From Serpentinimonas sp. (GTDB taxonomy: Bacteria; Pseudomonadota; Gammaproteobacteria; Burkholderiales; Burkholderiaceae_C): a stretch of 6,882 nucleotides of DNA. A program made the translations under genes and the position numbers. The notes under the pieces are model-generated. The model did not search any database. It was not told the origin of the DNA and saw only the letters and a program-made list of their open reading frames with translations. Position 1 is the stretch's first letter. Each line of letters begins with the position of its first letter. This document shows positions 1-5,918 of this stretch, piece after piece. The DNA lies in NCBI GenBank assembly GCA_025458665.1, contig JALOSG010000142.1:1-6882 (forward strand), in the 5' to 3' direction.

Positions 1-1
1 G

Positions 2-199
2 GCCGCAGGCATGGGCCTGGCGGTGGTTTCCCAGCACGCGCTGGCCCCACAGCCAGCCGCCGAAGGGCTGGCGGTATTGCCAGTTTCCGGGTTCCCGCTC
101 CGCCGCCAGTGGAAACTGGTGTGGCGCAAGGACCGGCGCTTGGCCCTTCCTGCCCAGGCGTTTGTAGAAGAAGCCCGGCAAATACTGGCCGAACTCTGA
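2..199 (+). CDS. LysR-family transcriptional regulator, C-terminal end (5' truncated by window)
   Basis: The reading frame is open from base 2 to a TGA at 197-199 and gives the last 65 residues of a protein. It begins AAGMGLAVVSQHAL and ends with a GFPLRRQWKLVWRKDRRL stretch followed by a short amphipathic helix (AQAFVEEARQILAEL). This is the typical end of the effector-binding domain of LysR-type regulators: the 'G-x-G-(I/L)-(A/G)-(L/V)-(L/V)-S' strand, then 'PLRRQW' and 'LSPAAQAF'-like motifs, closest to CbbR/CysB-like members. The DNA-binding helix-turn-helix lies outside the window, so the target regulon and effector cannot be stated. The gene converges on the 3-hydroxybutyryl-CoA dehydrogenase gene with only 32 bp between stops, and I see no strong terminator there. 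The ATG at 11 is internal and not a start. Family assignment is confident; any specific name would be guesswork. Confidence 0.82.
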   Translation, partial: AAGMGLAVVSQHALAPQPAAEGLAVLPVSGFPLRRQWKLVWRKDRRLALPAQAFVEEARQILAEL

Positions 200-231
200 C
201 CCCGGAAGCCCCGGAGCCCGCGCGTTGCGCC

Positions 232-1083
232 TCAGTAGGCGTACACGCCGCGGCCGCTCTTGCGGCCCAGGTAGCCAGCGGCCACCATTTCCTTGAGCAG
301 CGGGCAGGGGCGGTACTTGCTGTCGTTGAACTCGGCAAAGTACACGTTCATCACCGCCAAGCACACATCCAGGCCAATCATGTCGGCCAGGGCCAGTGGC
401 CCTATCGGGTGGTTACACCCCAGCTTCATGCCGGCGTCTATGTCTTCGGCCGTGGCCAGGCCCTCGGCCAGCACGAAGAAGGCCTCGTTGATCATGGGCA
501 CCAGAATGCGGTTGACCACAAAACCCGGCGCGTTCTTCACCGTAATGGGGGATTTACCCAGTTTTAGCGCCATGTCGCGCACGCGCTCGTGGGTGGCGTC
601 GCTGGTTTGCAGGCCCCGGATGATCTCCACCAGCGCCATCATGGGCACCGGGTTGAAGAAGTGCATGCCAATGACGCGGTCGGCACGGCCGGTCACGGCG
701 GCCAGCTGCGTGATGCTGATGGAGCTGGTGTTGCTGGCAATGAGCGTGTCGGCCGGCAGCATGCCGTCGAGCTGGCGCAGGATCTTGATCTTGAGTTCCA
801 GGTTCTCTGTGGCGGCTTCAATCACCAACTGCGCGCTTTTCAGGTCATCGTAGCTGGTAGTGCCCTGAATGCGCGCCAACGCAGCGTCTTTGTCTGCGGC
901 GGTGATTTTCTCCTTCTTGATCAGCCGGTCCAGGCTGCCGGCCACGGTGGCCACGCCCTTCTGCACGGCTGCCTCGGAAATATCGAGCATCACCACATCG
1001 ATGCCGCTCACCGCGCAGGCCTGCGCAATGCCGTTGCCCATGGTGCCCGCGCCCACAATACCTACTTTGCGAATCTCGCTCAT
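232..1083 (-). CDS. hbd: 3-hydroxybutyryl-CoA dehydrogenase (NAD-dependent, 283 aa)
   Basis: Oxidises (S)-3-hydroxybutyryl-CoA to acetoacetyl-CoA with NAD(P), or the reverse, in short-chain fatty-acid, butyrate or phenylacetate-type degradation; it is cytosolic. The Rossmann NAD-binding motif GAGTMGNG is at residues 11-18, with an acidic residue (Asp34) ending the second strand. The SNTSS motif is at 118-122. The catalytic dyad is His141 in GMHFFNP and Glu153 in LVEI, 12 residues apart as in the family. PGFVVNR at 186-192 starts the helical C-terminal dimerisation domain. At 283 residues it has the normal length of stand-alone family members (PaaH/Hbd/BHBD), without the hydratase fusion of FadB. 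The ATG at 1083 has GGAG (1089-1092) five bases upstream. It lies downstream of the phasin gene on the same strand, but a strong terminator separates them, so it probably has its own promoter. The Hbd versus PaaH label is not decided by sequence alone. Confidence 0.95.
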   Translation of the reverse strand: MSEIRKVGIVGAGTMGNGIAQACAVSGIDVVMLDISEAAVQKGVATVAGSLDRLIKKEKITAADKDAALARIQGTTSYDDLKSAQLVIEAATENLELKIKILRQLDGMLPADTLIASNTSSISITQLAAVTGRADRVIGMHFFNPVPMMALVEIIRGLQTSDATHERVRDMALKLGKSPITVKNAPGFVVNRILVPMINEAFFVLAEGLATAEDIDAGMKLGCNHPIGPLALADMIGLDVCLAVMNVYFAEFNDSKYRPCPLLKEMVAAGYLGRKSGRGVYAY

Positions 1084-1113
1084 GACTGCTCCAGAACTTC
1101 AATAAGACCGTTC

Positions 1114-1119
1114 ATTATC
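1114..1119 (-). promoter_or_regulatory. Possible -10 element for the 3-hydroxybutyryl-CoA dehydrogenase gene
   Basis: On the minus strand the hexamer GATAAT (5 of 6 matches to TATAAT) lies about 30 bases upstream of the dehydrogenase start and downstream of the phasin terminator. No convincing -35 box is seen at 16-18 bases; the best candidate, TTCTGG at 17 bases, is poor. A 5-bp inverted repeat (CCGTT at 1108-1112, AACGG at 1129-1133) brackets the element and might be an operator, but arms this short could be chance. Confidence 0.3.
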
Positions 1120-1142
1120 TCTGGCCTTAACGGGCCCCAGAA

Positions 1143-1183
1143 ACGACAAAACCCCGGTGCCACCCTGTCGGGCAGCACCGGGG
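1143..1183 (-). terminator. Rho-independent terminator of the phasin gene
   Basis: A perfect 9-bp inverted repeat, CCCCGGTGC (1152-1160) and GCACCGGGG (1175-1183), forms a GC-rich stem. Inside the loop a further CCC/GGG pairing (1163-1165 with 1170-1172) closes on a TGTC tetraloop. Reading on the minus strand, the hairpin is followed directly by TTTTGTCGTTT. It lies about 57 bases after the phasin stop codon. An outer CGACA/TGTCG pairing (1144-1148 with 1185-1189) could extend the stem by competing with the U-tract. There is no T-run on the plus side, so it should act only for minus-strand transcripts. Confidence 0.85.
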
Positions 1184-1239
1184 CTGTCGGGTCACCGGGA
1201 AGCCAGCCCTTGCCGGCCAGCCTCAGGTCCCGGTGGGTT

Positions 1240-1782
1240 TCAGGCGGCAGCCTTGGTGGCCTTGGCGGCCTTCACAGCCGTGGCAGCCACGGCGTTGAAG
1301 TTGGCTTCGGCCATCTGGGTGGCTTGCTTCACAGACTTCTGCACCGACTCCATGGCGGCGGTGGCGGTGGCCACGGCGTTCTTCATGGCGGCTACGGCCG
1401 GCTCGGAACCCTGGGGAGCGCTTTTCACGGCGGTGTCCACGGCGGCAACGAACTGCTTCTGTGCGTCAGCGGCTTGGGCTTCGGCCACTTTGGCGAACTC
1501 GGCGCTGGTGCCGGAAGTGATGTCGTACACGTGGCGGGTGTAGGAAGCTGCCTTCTCGGCCATGGGTTGCACGGCGGCGGCTTGCAGCTTCATCAGCTCT
1601 TGCACGTCTTTGGCGCTCATGACGGCGCTCAGGTGGCCAGTGGTCTCGGCCAGAGCAGCCTTGGTGGCTTGCATGTTCAGCTCGGTCAGCTTTTCCATGC
1701 TCGACAGGGCTTTGGTGCCCAGGTCAAACAGGGTGGCGACTTGGGCTTTCTGGGCGGCGATGATTTGTTCTACGGTCAACAT
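1240..1782 (-). CDS. phaP: Phasin family protein (PHB granule-associated, 180 aa)
   Basis: Phasins coat polyhydroxybutyrate granules and control their number and size. The protein starts MLTVEQIIAAQKAQVATLFD, the recognisable start of the betaproteobacterial Phasin_2-type domain. It continues as nearly uninterrupted amphipathic helix rich in Ala, Glu, Lys and Gln (residues 5-120). A short break, SAPQGSEP, at about 121-128 is followed by a second helix and a very Ala/Lys-rich tail (AVKAAKATKAAA). There is no Cys or Trp and no signal peptide. The 180-residue length is typical of PhaP. The start is the ATG at 1782 because AAGGAG (1790-1795) lies seven bases upstream; an in-frame ATG at 1833 adds 17 residues unlike any phasin and lacks such a site. 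The gene has its own promoter with PhaR-like operators and a strong terminator, as expected for an abundant, PHB-induced protein. Confidence 0.92.
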   Translation of the reverse strand: MLTVEQIIAAQKAQVATLFDLGTKALSSMEKLTELNMQATKAALAETTGHLSAVMSAKDVQELMKLQAAAVQPMAEKAASYTRHVYDITSGTSAEFAKVAEAQAADAQKQFVAAVDTAVKSAPQGSEPAVAAMKNAVATATAAMESVQKSVKQATQMAEANFNAVAATAVKAAKATKAAA

Positions 1783-1789
1783 GATGGAA

Positions 1790-1795
1790 CTCCTT
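1790..1795 (-). promoter_or_regulatory. Ribosome binding site of the phasin gene
   Basis: AAGGAG read on the minus strand, seven bases before the ATG at 1782. This near-ideal Shine-Dalgarno sequence fixes the phasin start and fits a highly translated structural protein. Confidence 0.85.
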
Positions 1796-1860
1796 GAAGG
1801 AAGGGCGGTTTCAGGAACTGAAGCGCTACACATCGATGATTCCCGGAGGGATTTCGTTTA

Positions 1861-1875
1861 TGCTGCGCTGCAACA
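1861..1875 (-). promoter_or_regulatory. PhaR-like operator 1, at the predicted transcription start
   Basis: TGCTGC-GCT-GCAACA on the plus strand is an inverted repeat with 6-base arms, a 3-base spacer and one mismatch. Its core fits CTGC-N3-GCA(G/A), close to the CTGC-N3-GCAG site I recall for the PHB-sensing repressor PhaR of Rhodobacter. It would cover about +3 to +17 of the phasin transcript, a position where bound repressor blocks initiation. No phaR gene is in the window, so the assignment rests on the motif and on the known PhaR-phasin link. Confidence 0.55.
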
Positions 1876-1883
1876 TGGTTCTC

Positions 1884-1911
1884 AGTATAGGGGTTTTCCA
1901 TGACGATGCAA
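1884..1911 (-). promoter_or_regulatory. Sigma70-type promoter of the phasin gene
   Basis: On the minus strand TTGCAT (1906-1911, -35, 4 of 6 consensus bases) and TATACT (1884-1889, -10, 5 of 6) are separated by 16 bases. Transcription should start near 1877, giving a leader of about 95 bases before the phasin ATG. The surrounding segment is distinctly more AT-rich than the genes. The promoter is bracketed by two TGC-N3-GCA palindromes (separate entries), which supports it being real and regulated. Confidence 0.7.
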
Positions 1912-1918
1912 GCAAAAA

Positions 1919-1933
1919 TGTTGCATCGCAACA
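1919..1933 (-). promoter_or_regulatory. PhaR-like operator 2, just upstream of the -35 box
   Basis: TGTTGC-ATC-GCAACA is a perfect inverted repeat with 6-base arms and a 3-base spacer, the same architecture as operator 1 and 58 bases from it centre to centre. It would sit at about -42 to -56 of the phasin promoter. The pair looks like a two-operator repressor arrangement. Confidence 0.55.
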
Positions 1934-2071
1934 AATAATTTGTAACAGCGCCTATTCAGCGCTGAGCGCCCTCGAAATTGAACCCTGCCCGGGCGGGACT
2001 CTCCAAATGCCGCAAGCTACGCGTCTTTTCGCCAACCCGTCACCCACTTTTTTCTCAGAAACGGAATCCCG

Positions 2072-2539
2072 GTGCTCTATCTCATCCTCAAAGCCATCCA
2101 CGTCCTGTCCATCGTCGTCTGGGTCGGGGGCATGGTGTTCTCGCACTTTTTCCTGCGCCCGGCCGTAGCCCCGCTGGAGCCCGCCGTGCGTTTGCGCCTC
2201 ATGCACGATGTGCTGGGCCGCTTCTTTGCCACGGTGCTGGCCGCATCGCTCACTGCACTGGGCACGGGCCTGTGGATGATGGGCCGCGTGGCCAAAGCCA
2301 CCGTACAGGGCGGCGGCACCTTCACCATGCCTCTGGACTGGTGGGTCATGCTGGTGCTGGGCGTGCTGATGGTGCTGATCTTCATGCACATCCGCTTTGC
2401 GCTGTTCAAGCGCCTGCGCACTGCCGTGCAGGCCTCCAACTGGCCCGCCGGCGCCGACGCCATGGTTCAGGTGCGCAAGTGGGTGGCGGTGAACATGGGC
2501 CTGGGCCTGTTCATCATCGCGTTCACTCTGGCGTACTGA
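2072..2539 (+). CDS. CopD-like four-helix integral membrane protein (155 aa)
   Basis: A small inner-membrane protein with four hydrophobic helices at about residues 3-27, 49-71, 89-115 and 136-154. The first helix carries the KAIHVLSIVVWVGGM motif seen in CopD-family and HemJ-like proteins. Histidines His10 and His25 in or near helix 1, His45 before helix 2, and His106 in helix 3 could bind metal or haem. The 'RLRLMHDVLGRFF' loop and 'IFMHIRFALFKRLR' segment match stand-alone CopD-family proteins of Proteobacteria; true CopD is longer. The start is a GTG at 2072 with weak GGAA about six bases upstream; no in-frame ATG exists nearby. The last 17 bp overlap the convergent Pat-like gene. HemJ (protoporphyrinogen oxidase) is a less likely alternative. 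Copper transport has not been shown for such short members, so function is uncertain. Confidence 0.75.
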   Translation: MLYLILKAIHVLSIVVWVGGMVFSHFFLRPAVAPLEPAVRLRLMHDVLGRFFATVLAASLTALGTGLWMMGRVAKATVQGGGTFTMPLDWWVMLVLGVLMVLIFMHIRFALFKRLRTAVQASNWPAGADAMVQVRKWVAVNMGLGLFIIAFTLAY

Positions 2540-5195
2540 CCAGCCGCAACTCCAGCGCCCGCAGGCTCGGGTCTTGCGGGTGCACCTGCACCGTGAAGCC
2601 CACCCGCTCGGCCAGTGCCAGCATGCCGTGGTTCTCGCGCAGCACCTCGCCCACCACGCGCTGGGTGCCGTGGCTGCGCAGATAGGCAATCAGCTTGTTC
2701 ATCAGCAATACGCCCAGGCCCTGACCCTTCATGTCCGAGCGCACCAGGATGCCGAATTCGGCGCTGTCGTTGTCGGGGTCGCAAATGCCACGCACCACGC
2801 CCACGGTTTCTTCCGCCCCACTGTCCGGGCTGGGCGCGGTCGCCAGGAACGCCATCTCGCGGTCGTAGTCGATCTGCGTCAGCCGGGCCAGCTCGGAATG
2901 CTCGATGCTGCGCCGCGTGTGGAAGATGCGCATGCGGATGTCCTCCGGGTCCATGCGCTGCAGAAAAGCCAGGTGCGCGGCTTCGTCTTCGGGGCGGATG
3001 GGGCGCAGCGTGAGCGGCCGGCCGGGCTGCCAGGGCAGCGTCTCGGTGAGTTCCTGCGGGTAGGGACGGATGGCAAAGCGCGCCGCACCTGCCGGTAGCG
3101 TCTTGCTCAGGCGCACGCGCGCATCCAGCGCCACCGCACCTTCGTGGTTCACCAGCAGCGGGTTGATGTCGAGTTCAGCCAGTTCGGGCAATTGCGCCAG
3201 CAGTTGCGACACAGCCACCAGCGCCTGCGTGATGGCCGCCTGGTGCGCGGCTGGCACATCGCGGTAACCCTGCAACAGGCGCACCACGCGCGTGCGCTGC
3301 ACCAGCGCCTCGGCCAGTGGCGCGTTCAGCGGCGGCAAGGCCAGCGCGCGGTCGGCCACCACCTCCACCGCCGTTCCGCCCTGCCCGAACAGAATCACCG
3401 GGCCGAACATCGGGTCGATGCTGGCGCCCACAATCAGCTCGTGCGCGTGCGCCAGCTTCACCATGGGCTGCACGCTGAAGCCTTCCAGCCGCGCCTCGGG
3501 CCGTTCGCGGGCCACGCGCTCCAGCATGGCGGTGGCGGCCTCGTGCACTTCGGCGCTGGTGTGCAGGTTCAGCCGCACACCGCCCACATCGCTCTTGTGG
3601 CTGATGTCGTGCGAGATAACTTTCAGCACCACCGGGAAACCCAGCGTTTCCGAGGCATAGGCAGCGGCTTCGGCCTCGGGCGGCACCACGCGCATAGGCG
3701 TGACGGGCAGGCCCGCCAGGCGCAGCAGTTCCTTGGCTTCGGGTTCGGTGAGCAACTCGCGCCCATCGGCCAGCACATGCTGAACAATGGCCCGGATACC
3801 GGCCATGTCCAGCGGCGCAGCGGCACTGGCTGCCGGTGGGGTCTCCATCAGCTCCGCCTGGTGGCGGTGGTACTGGCGCAGGAAGGAGAAGGCGCGCACC
3901 GCTTCTTCGGGCGTGTCGTAGTCGGGCACGCCACCGGCACGGAACAACGCGCGCGCTTCGGCCACCGCGCCCTCACCCAGCCAGCTGCCCAGCACGCGGG
4001 CCGGCTTCTGGCTGGCCAGGGGCAGCAACGCCTGGGCTACTTCGGTGCTGGGCACAATGGCCGTGGGCGCCTGCACAAACAGCACGGCGCTGCTGCGGTC
4101 GTGCAGCAGCGCTTCCAGCGCCGCGGCGTAGCGCTCGGCCGGCGCATCGCCAATGATGTCCACCGGGTTGCCGCGCGACCAGTTGGCTGGCAGCACGGCA
4201 TCCAGCCGGGCCAGCATGGCGCTGTCCAGCGTGGCCAGTTCCACGCCGGCAAAGGCAGCGGCATCCGCCGCCATGACGCCCGCACCGCCGCCGTTGGTGA
4301 GGATGAGCAGCTTCTCGCTGCGGTTGTCGCGGAAGCGCGCCAGCAGTTCGGCCGCCAGGAACAGGTGCTGCAGGGTGTACACGCGCAACATGCCGGCACG
4401 CGACACCGCGGCGTCGAACACTTCGTCGGAGCCCGCCAGAGCGCCGGTGTGTGAAGCGGCCGCTTGCTGGCCACGCGCCGAACGCCCCGCCTTCACCAGA
4501 ATGACGGGCTTGTTGCGCGCCGCCGCCCGCGCCGCCGACATGAACTTGCGCGGCGCATCGATGGATTCGATGTAGAGCAGGATGGCGCGGGTCTGCGGGT
4601 CGCTGCCCAGATAGTCCAGCATGTCGCCAAAGTCCACATCGGCGTGCTCACCCAATGACACGAACTTGGAGAAGCCTATGCCGCGCGAATTGGCCCAATC
4701 GAGCATGGCCGTGACCAGCGCCCCGGACTGCGACACAAACGCCAGCCCACCCGGCGCCGCGCTGGCGTGGGCAAAACTGGCATTCACCCCCAGCTGCGGC
4801 ACCAGCATGCCGATGCAGTTGGGGCCCAGCACGCGCAGCGTGTGGGGCCGGGCGGCGTCCAGCATGGCCTGCTTTTGCGCAGCGGTGAAGCCCGCGCTCA
4901 CCACCACCGCCGCCTTGGTGCCGCGTGCGCCCAGCTCTGCAATGAGGCCCGGCACGGTAGACGCGGGTGTACAGATGATGGCCAGATCGGGAGTCTGCGG
5001 CAACGCGGACACGTTGGCATACACCGGCTGCCCGTTGAGCGTGGCCAGGCGCGGGTTCACCGCGAACACAGTGCCCTGGAAGGCGGCGGTCATGTTCTGC
5101 CACACCGTGGCGCCCACGCTGTGGACCCGGTCGGAGGCGCCGAACACCGCCACCGAACGGGGCGTGAACATCGCATCGAGGTGGCGTATGGTCAT
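2523..5195 (-). CDS. pat: Pat/PatZ-type NDP-forming acyl-CoA synthetase fused to GNAT lysine acetyltransferase (890 aa)
   Basis: In enterobacteria such fusions (Pat, PatZ/YfiQ/Pka, about 886 residues) acetylate lysines of enzymes such as acetyl-CoA synthetase, using acetyl-CoA. Domains in order: CoA-binding Rossmann fold (about 1-130, VAVFGASD at 15-22, GPNCIG at 124-129); succinyl-CoA-ligase-like domains (about 145-440, SQSGAL at 155-160, ASHTGALAGSD at 247-257); ATP-grasp domain (about 480-700, VVLKVISHDISHKSDVGGV at 522-540, LDINPLL at 675-681); GNAT domain (about 725-890, acetyl-CoA loop KGQGLG at 823-828, RENHGM at 853-858). His249 and His533 are the phosphohistidine positions of active NDP-forming acyl-CoA synthetases; from memory E. 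coli PatZ has lost the first. The ATG at 5195 has AGGAA six bases upstream and overlaps the stop of the DUF502 gene (ATGA). An upstream extension in the same frame is only a shadow of that gene. Confidence 0.9.
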   Translation of the reverse strand: MTIRHLDAMFTPRSVAVFGASDRVHSVGATVWQNMTAAFQGTVFAVNPRLATLNGQPVYANVSALPQTPDLAIICTPASTVPGLIAELGARGTKAAVVVSAGFTAAQKQAMLDAARPHTLRVLGPNCIGMLVPQLGVNASFAHASAAPGGLAFVSQSGALVTAMLDWANSRGIGFSKFVSLGEHADVDFGDMLDYLGSDPQTRAILLYIESIDAPRKFMSAARAAARNKPVILVKAGRSARGQQAAASHTGALAGSDEVFDAAVSRAGMLRVYTLQHLFLAAELLARFRDNRSEKLLILTNGGGAGVMAADAAAFAGVELATLDSAMLARLDAVLPANWSRGNPVDIIGDAPAERYAAALEALLHDRSSAVLFVQAPTAIVPSTEVAQALLPLASQKPARVLGSWLGEGAVAEARALFRAGGVPDYDTPEEAVRAFSFLRQYHRHQAELMETPPAASAAAPLDMAGIRAIVQHVLADGRELLTEPEAKELLRLAGLPVTPMRVVPPEAEAAAYASETLGFPVVLKVISHDISHKSDVGGVRLNLHTSAEVHEAATAMLERVARERPEARLEGFSVQPMVKLAHAHELIVGASIDPMFGPVILFGQGGTAVEVVADRALALPPLNAPLAEALVQRTRVVRLLQGYRDVPAAHQAAITQALVAVSQLLAQLPELAELDINPLLVNHEGAVALDARVRLSKTLPAGAARFAIRPYPQELTETLPWQPGRPLTLRPIRPEDEAAHLAFLQRMDPEDIRMRIFHTRRSIEHSELARLTQIDYDREMAFLATAPSPDSGAEETVGVVRGICDPDNDSAEFGILVRSDMKGQGLGVLLMNKLIAYLRSHGTQRVVGEVLRENHGMLALAERVGFTVQVHPQDPSLRALELRLVSTPE

Positions 5196-5788
5196 GCCTG
5201 GTTCCTGCCTGCCATCCACGCAATCAGGGAAGAGCGCATGGCCTCCTCCACCGACATGGCAATGGGCGTGACCCAGGTGCGCGGCACGAACACGGTGTAT
5301 CCGCCAATCATGTAGCCCATGGGCAGGTACACCGCCACGCGGTCGCCCTCCATGAAGCCTGCGGGCAGGCCGTTCACGTGGTTGCGCGTTACCAGCCCCA
5401 CTATTTCCATGTCCTGTCCCGGTACGCGCAACACCACCACCTGCTGGCGCGGACCGCCGTCTTTGTGGGTGGGGGAGAAGTAATCGGCAAAGCTCTTGAG
5501 CGATGAGTAAATGCTCTTGACCACCGGAATGTTGGTGAAGGGCAGTTCCACCCAGCCCATGACCCGTGTGGTGAAAGACTGCGACAGCAAAAAACCCAGC
5601 AGGAAGATGCTTCCCACCAGCAGCAGCAAGCCCAGGCCGGCTACGTAGTATTCGCCCACCAGCGGGCGGATGAAGGTGCGTGCGAAGGCTTCGGACCAGC
5701 TCACGAACACATAGAGGAGGTAGATGGTCAGCCCCAGCGGCAACACGGCAATGAGGCCGCGGAAGAAATACTGGTACAGGCGTTTCAT
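5192..5788 (-). CDS. DUF502 family inner-membrane protein (198 aa)
   Basis: The protein has two N-terminal transmembrane helices (about residues 9-31 and 49-70). A conserved cytoplasmic or periplasmic stretch follows with the DUF502 hallmark IPVVKSIYSSLKSFADYF (87-104), then a beta-rich soluble domain (QQVVVLRVPGQDMEIVGLVT, YLPMGYMIGGYTVFVPR) and the ending AMSVEEAM. Length and motif order match the family. Its role is unknown; I infer membrane-associated work only. The start ATG at 5788 gives the family-typical MKRLYQYFFRGL. A GTG two codons upstream (5794) is better spaced from GGAG (six bases, against twelve for the ATG) and is a real alternative. Longer in-frame starts at 5827 and 5848 lie upstream of the predicted transcription start and lack ribosome sites. 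The gene ends in an ATGA overlap with the Pat-like gene, so the two are likely co-transcribed and translationally coupled. Confidence 0.87.
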   Translation of the reverse strand: MKRLYQYFFRGLIAVLPLGLTIYLLYVFVSWSEAFARTFIRPLVGEYYVAGLGLLLLVGSIFLLGFLLSQSFTTRVMGWVELPFTNIPVVKSIYSSLKSFADYFSPTHKDGGPRQQVVVLRVPGQDMEIVGLVTRNHVNGLPAGFMEGDRVAVYLPMGYMIGGYTVFVPRTWVTPIAMSVEEAMRSSLIAWMAGRNQA

Positions 5789-5822
5789 CAGCACAGGGAA
5801 CTCCAGGGGGAAAAGTGTTTCG

Positions 5823-5852
5823 ATCATATAGACCGTGAATGACACCATTCAA
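5823..5852 (-). promoter_or_regulatory. Probable promoter of the DUF502-pat operon
   Basis: On the minus strand TTGAAT (5847-5852, -35) and TATGAT (5823-5828, -10, 5 of 6 matches) are 18 bases apart. TATATG two bases earlier is an overlapping alternative. The predicted start of transcription near 5816 leaves a leader of about 22-28 bases before the GTG/ATG start and excludes the longer DUF502 reading-frame starts. Confidence 0.5.
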
Positions 5853-5904
5853 ATTTCGCGCCAGCTGCCCTTGCAGCGCGCGAATGCGGCCCCAAGTGCA
5901 GGGC

Positions 5905-5910
5905 TACACT
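5905..5910 (+). promoter_or_regulatory. Possible -10 element giving a near-leaderless transcript
   Basis: TACACT lies nine bases before the ATG at 5919, so a transcript made from it would begin within a few bases of the start codon. No Shine-Dalgarno sequence is seen before this ATG, which fits a leaderless message, but no good -35 box is found at 16-18 bases upstream (nearest TTGCAG is 28 bases away). Confidence 0.3.
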
Positions 5911-5918
5911 GTCAAGAC

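Noticed and set aside
200..231. Possible terminator between the LysR-type gene and the dehydrogenase gene
   Set aside because: Only a 4-bp GCGC/GCGC pairing with a 3-base loop is present and there is no T-run on either side.
589..1797. Plus-strand open frame of 402 codons, Gly/His/Leu-rich
   Set aside because: It lies antisense to the dehydrogenase and phasin, runs through the phasin terminator, and has low-complexity composition typical of antisense shadows in GC-rich genes.
1783..1833. Upstream in-frame ATG extending the phasin by 17 residues
   Set aside because: The added residues are unlike phasin starts. The AAGGAG ribosome site would lie inside the coding region and clearly serves the ATG at 1782.
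1946..1970. Three closely spaced AGCGC repeats upstream of the CopD-like gene
   Set aside because: Units are only five bases, unevenly spaced and common in GC-rich DNA; I could not link them to a promoter or a known regulator.
1934..2071. Search for a plus-strand promoter of the CopD-like gene
   Set aside because: TTGTAA (1940-1945) and TTGAAC (1978-1983) could be -35 boxes, but neither has an acceptable -10 hexamer 16-18 bases downstream, so no promoter is called.
1978..2685. Plus-strand open frame overlapping the CopD-like gene in another frame
   Set aside because: It has no recognisable motif, and the overlapping frame encodes a well-formed four-helix membrane protein.
3144..4454. Plus-strand open frame of 436 codons inside the Pat-like gene
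   Set aside because: It is rich in His, Gln, Arg and Gly without domains, and exactly antisense to strongly conserved Pat-like coding sequence.
5196..5852. Frame of the Pat-like gene remains open for 219 more codons across the DUF502 gene
   Set aside because: The translation is unlike any acyl-CoA synthetase N-terminus, and the CoA-binding domain begins properly at the ATG at 5195 with a good ribosome site. The same bases encode a clear DUF502 protein. Such open shadows are common at high GC.
5835..5918. Upstream in-frame ATG extending the small membrane protein by 28 residues
   Set aside because: It has no ribosome site and lies over the promoter elements of the divergent gene. The extension shows no feature of a signal or domain.
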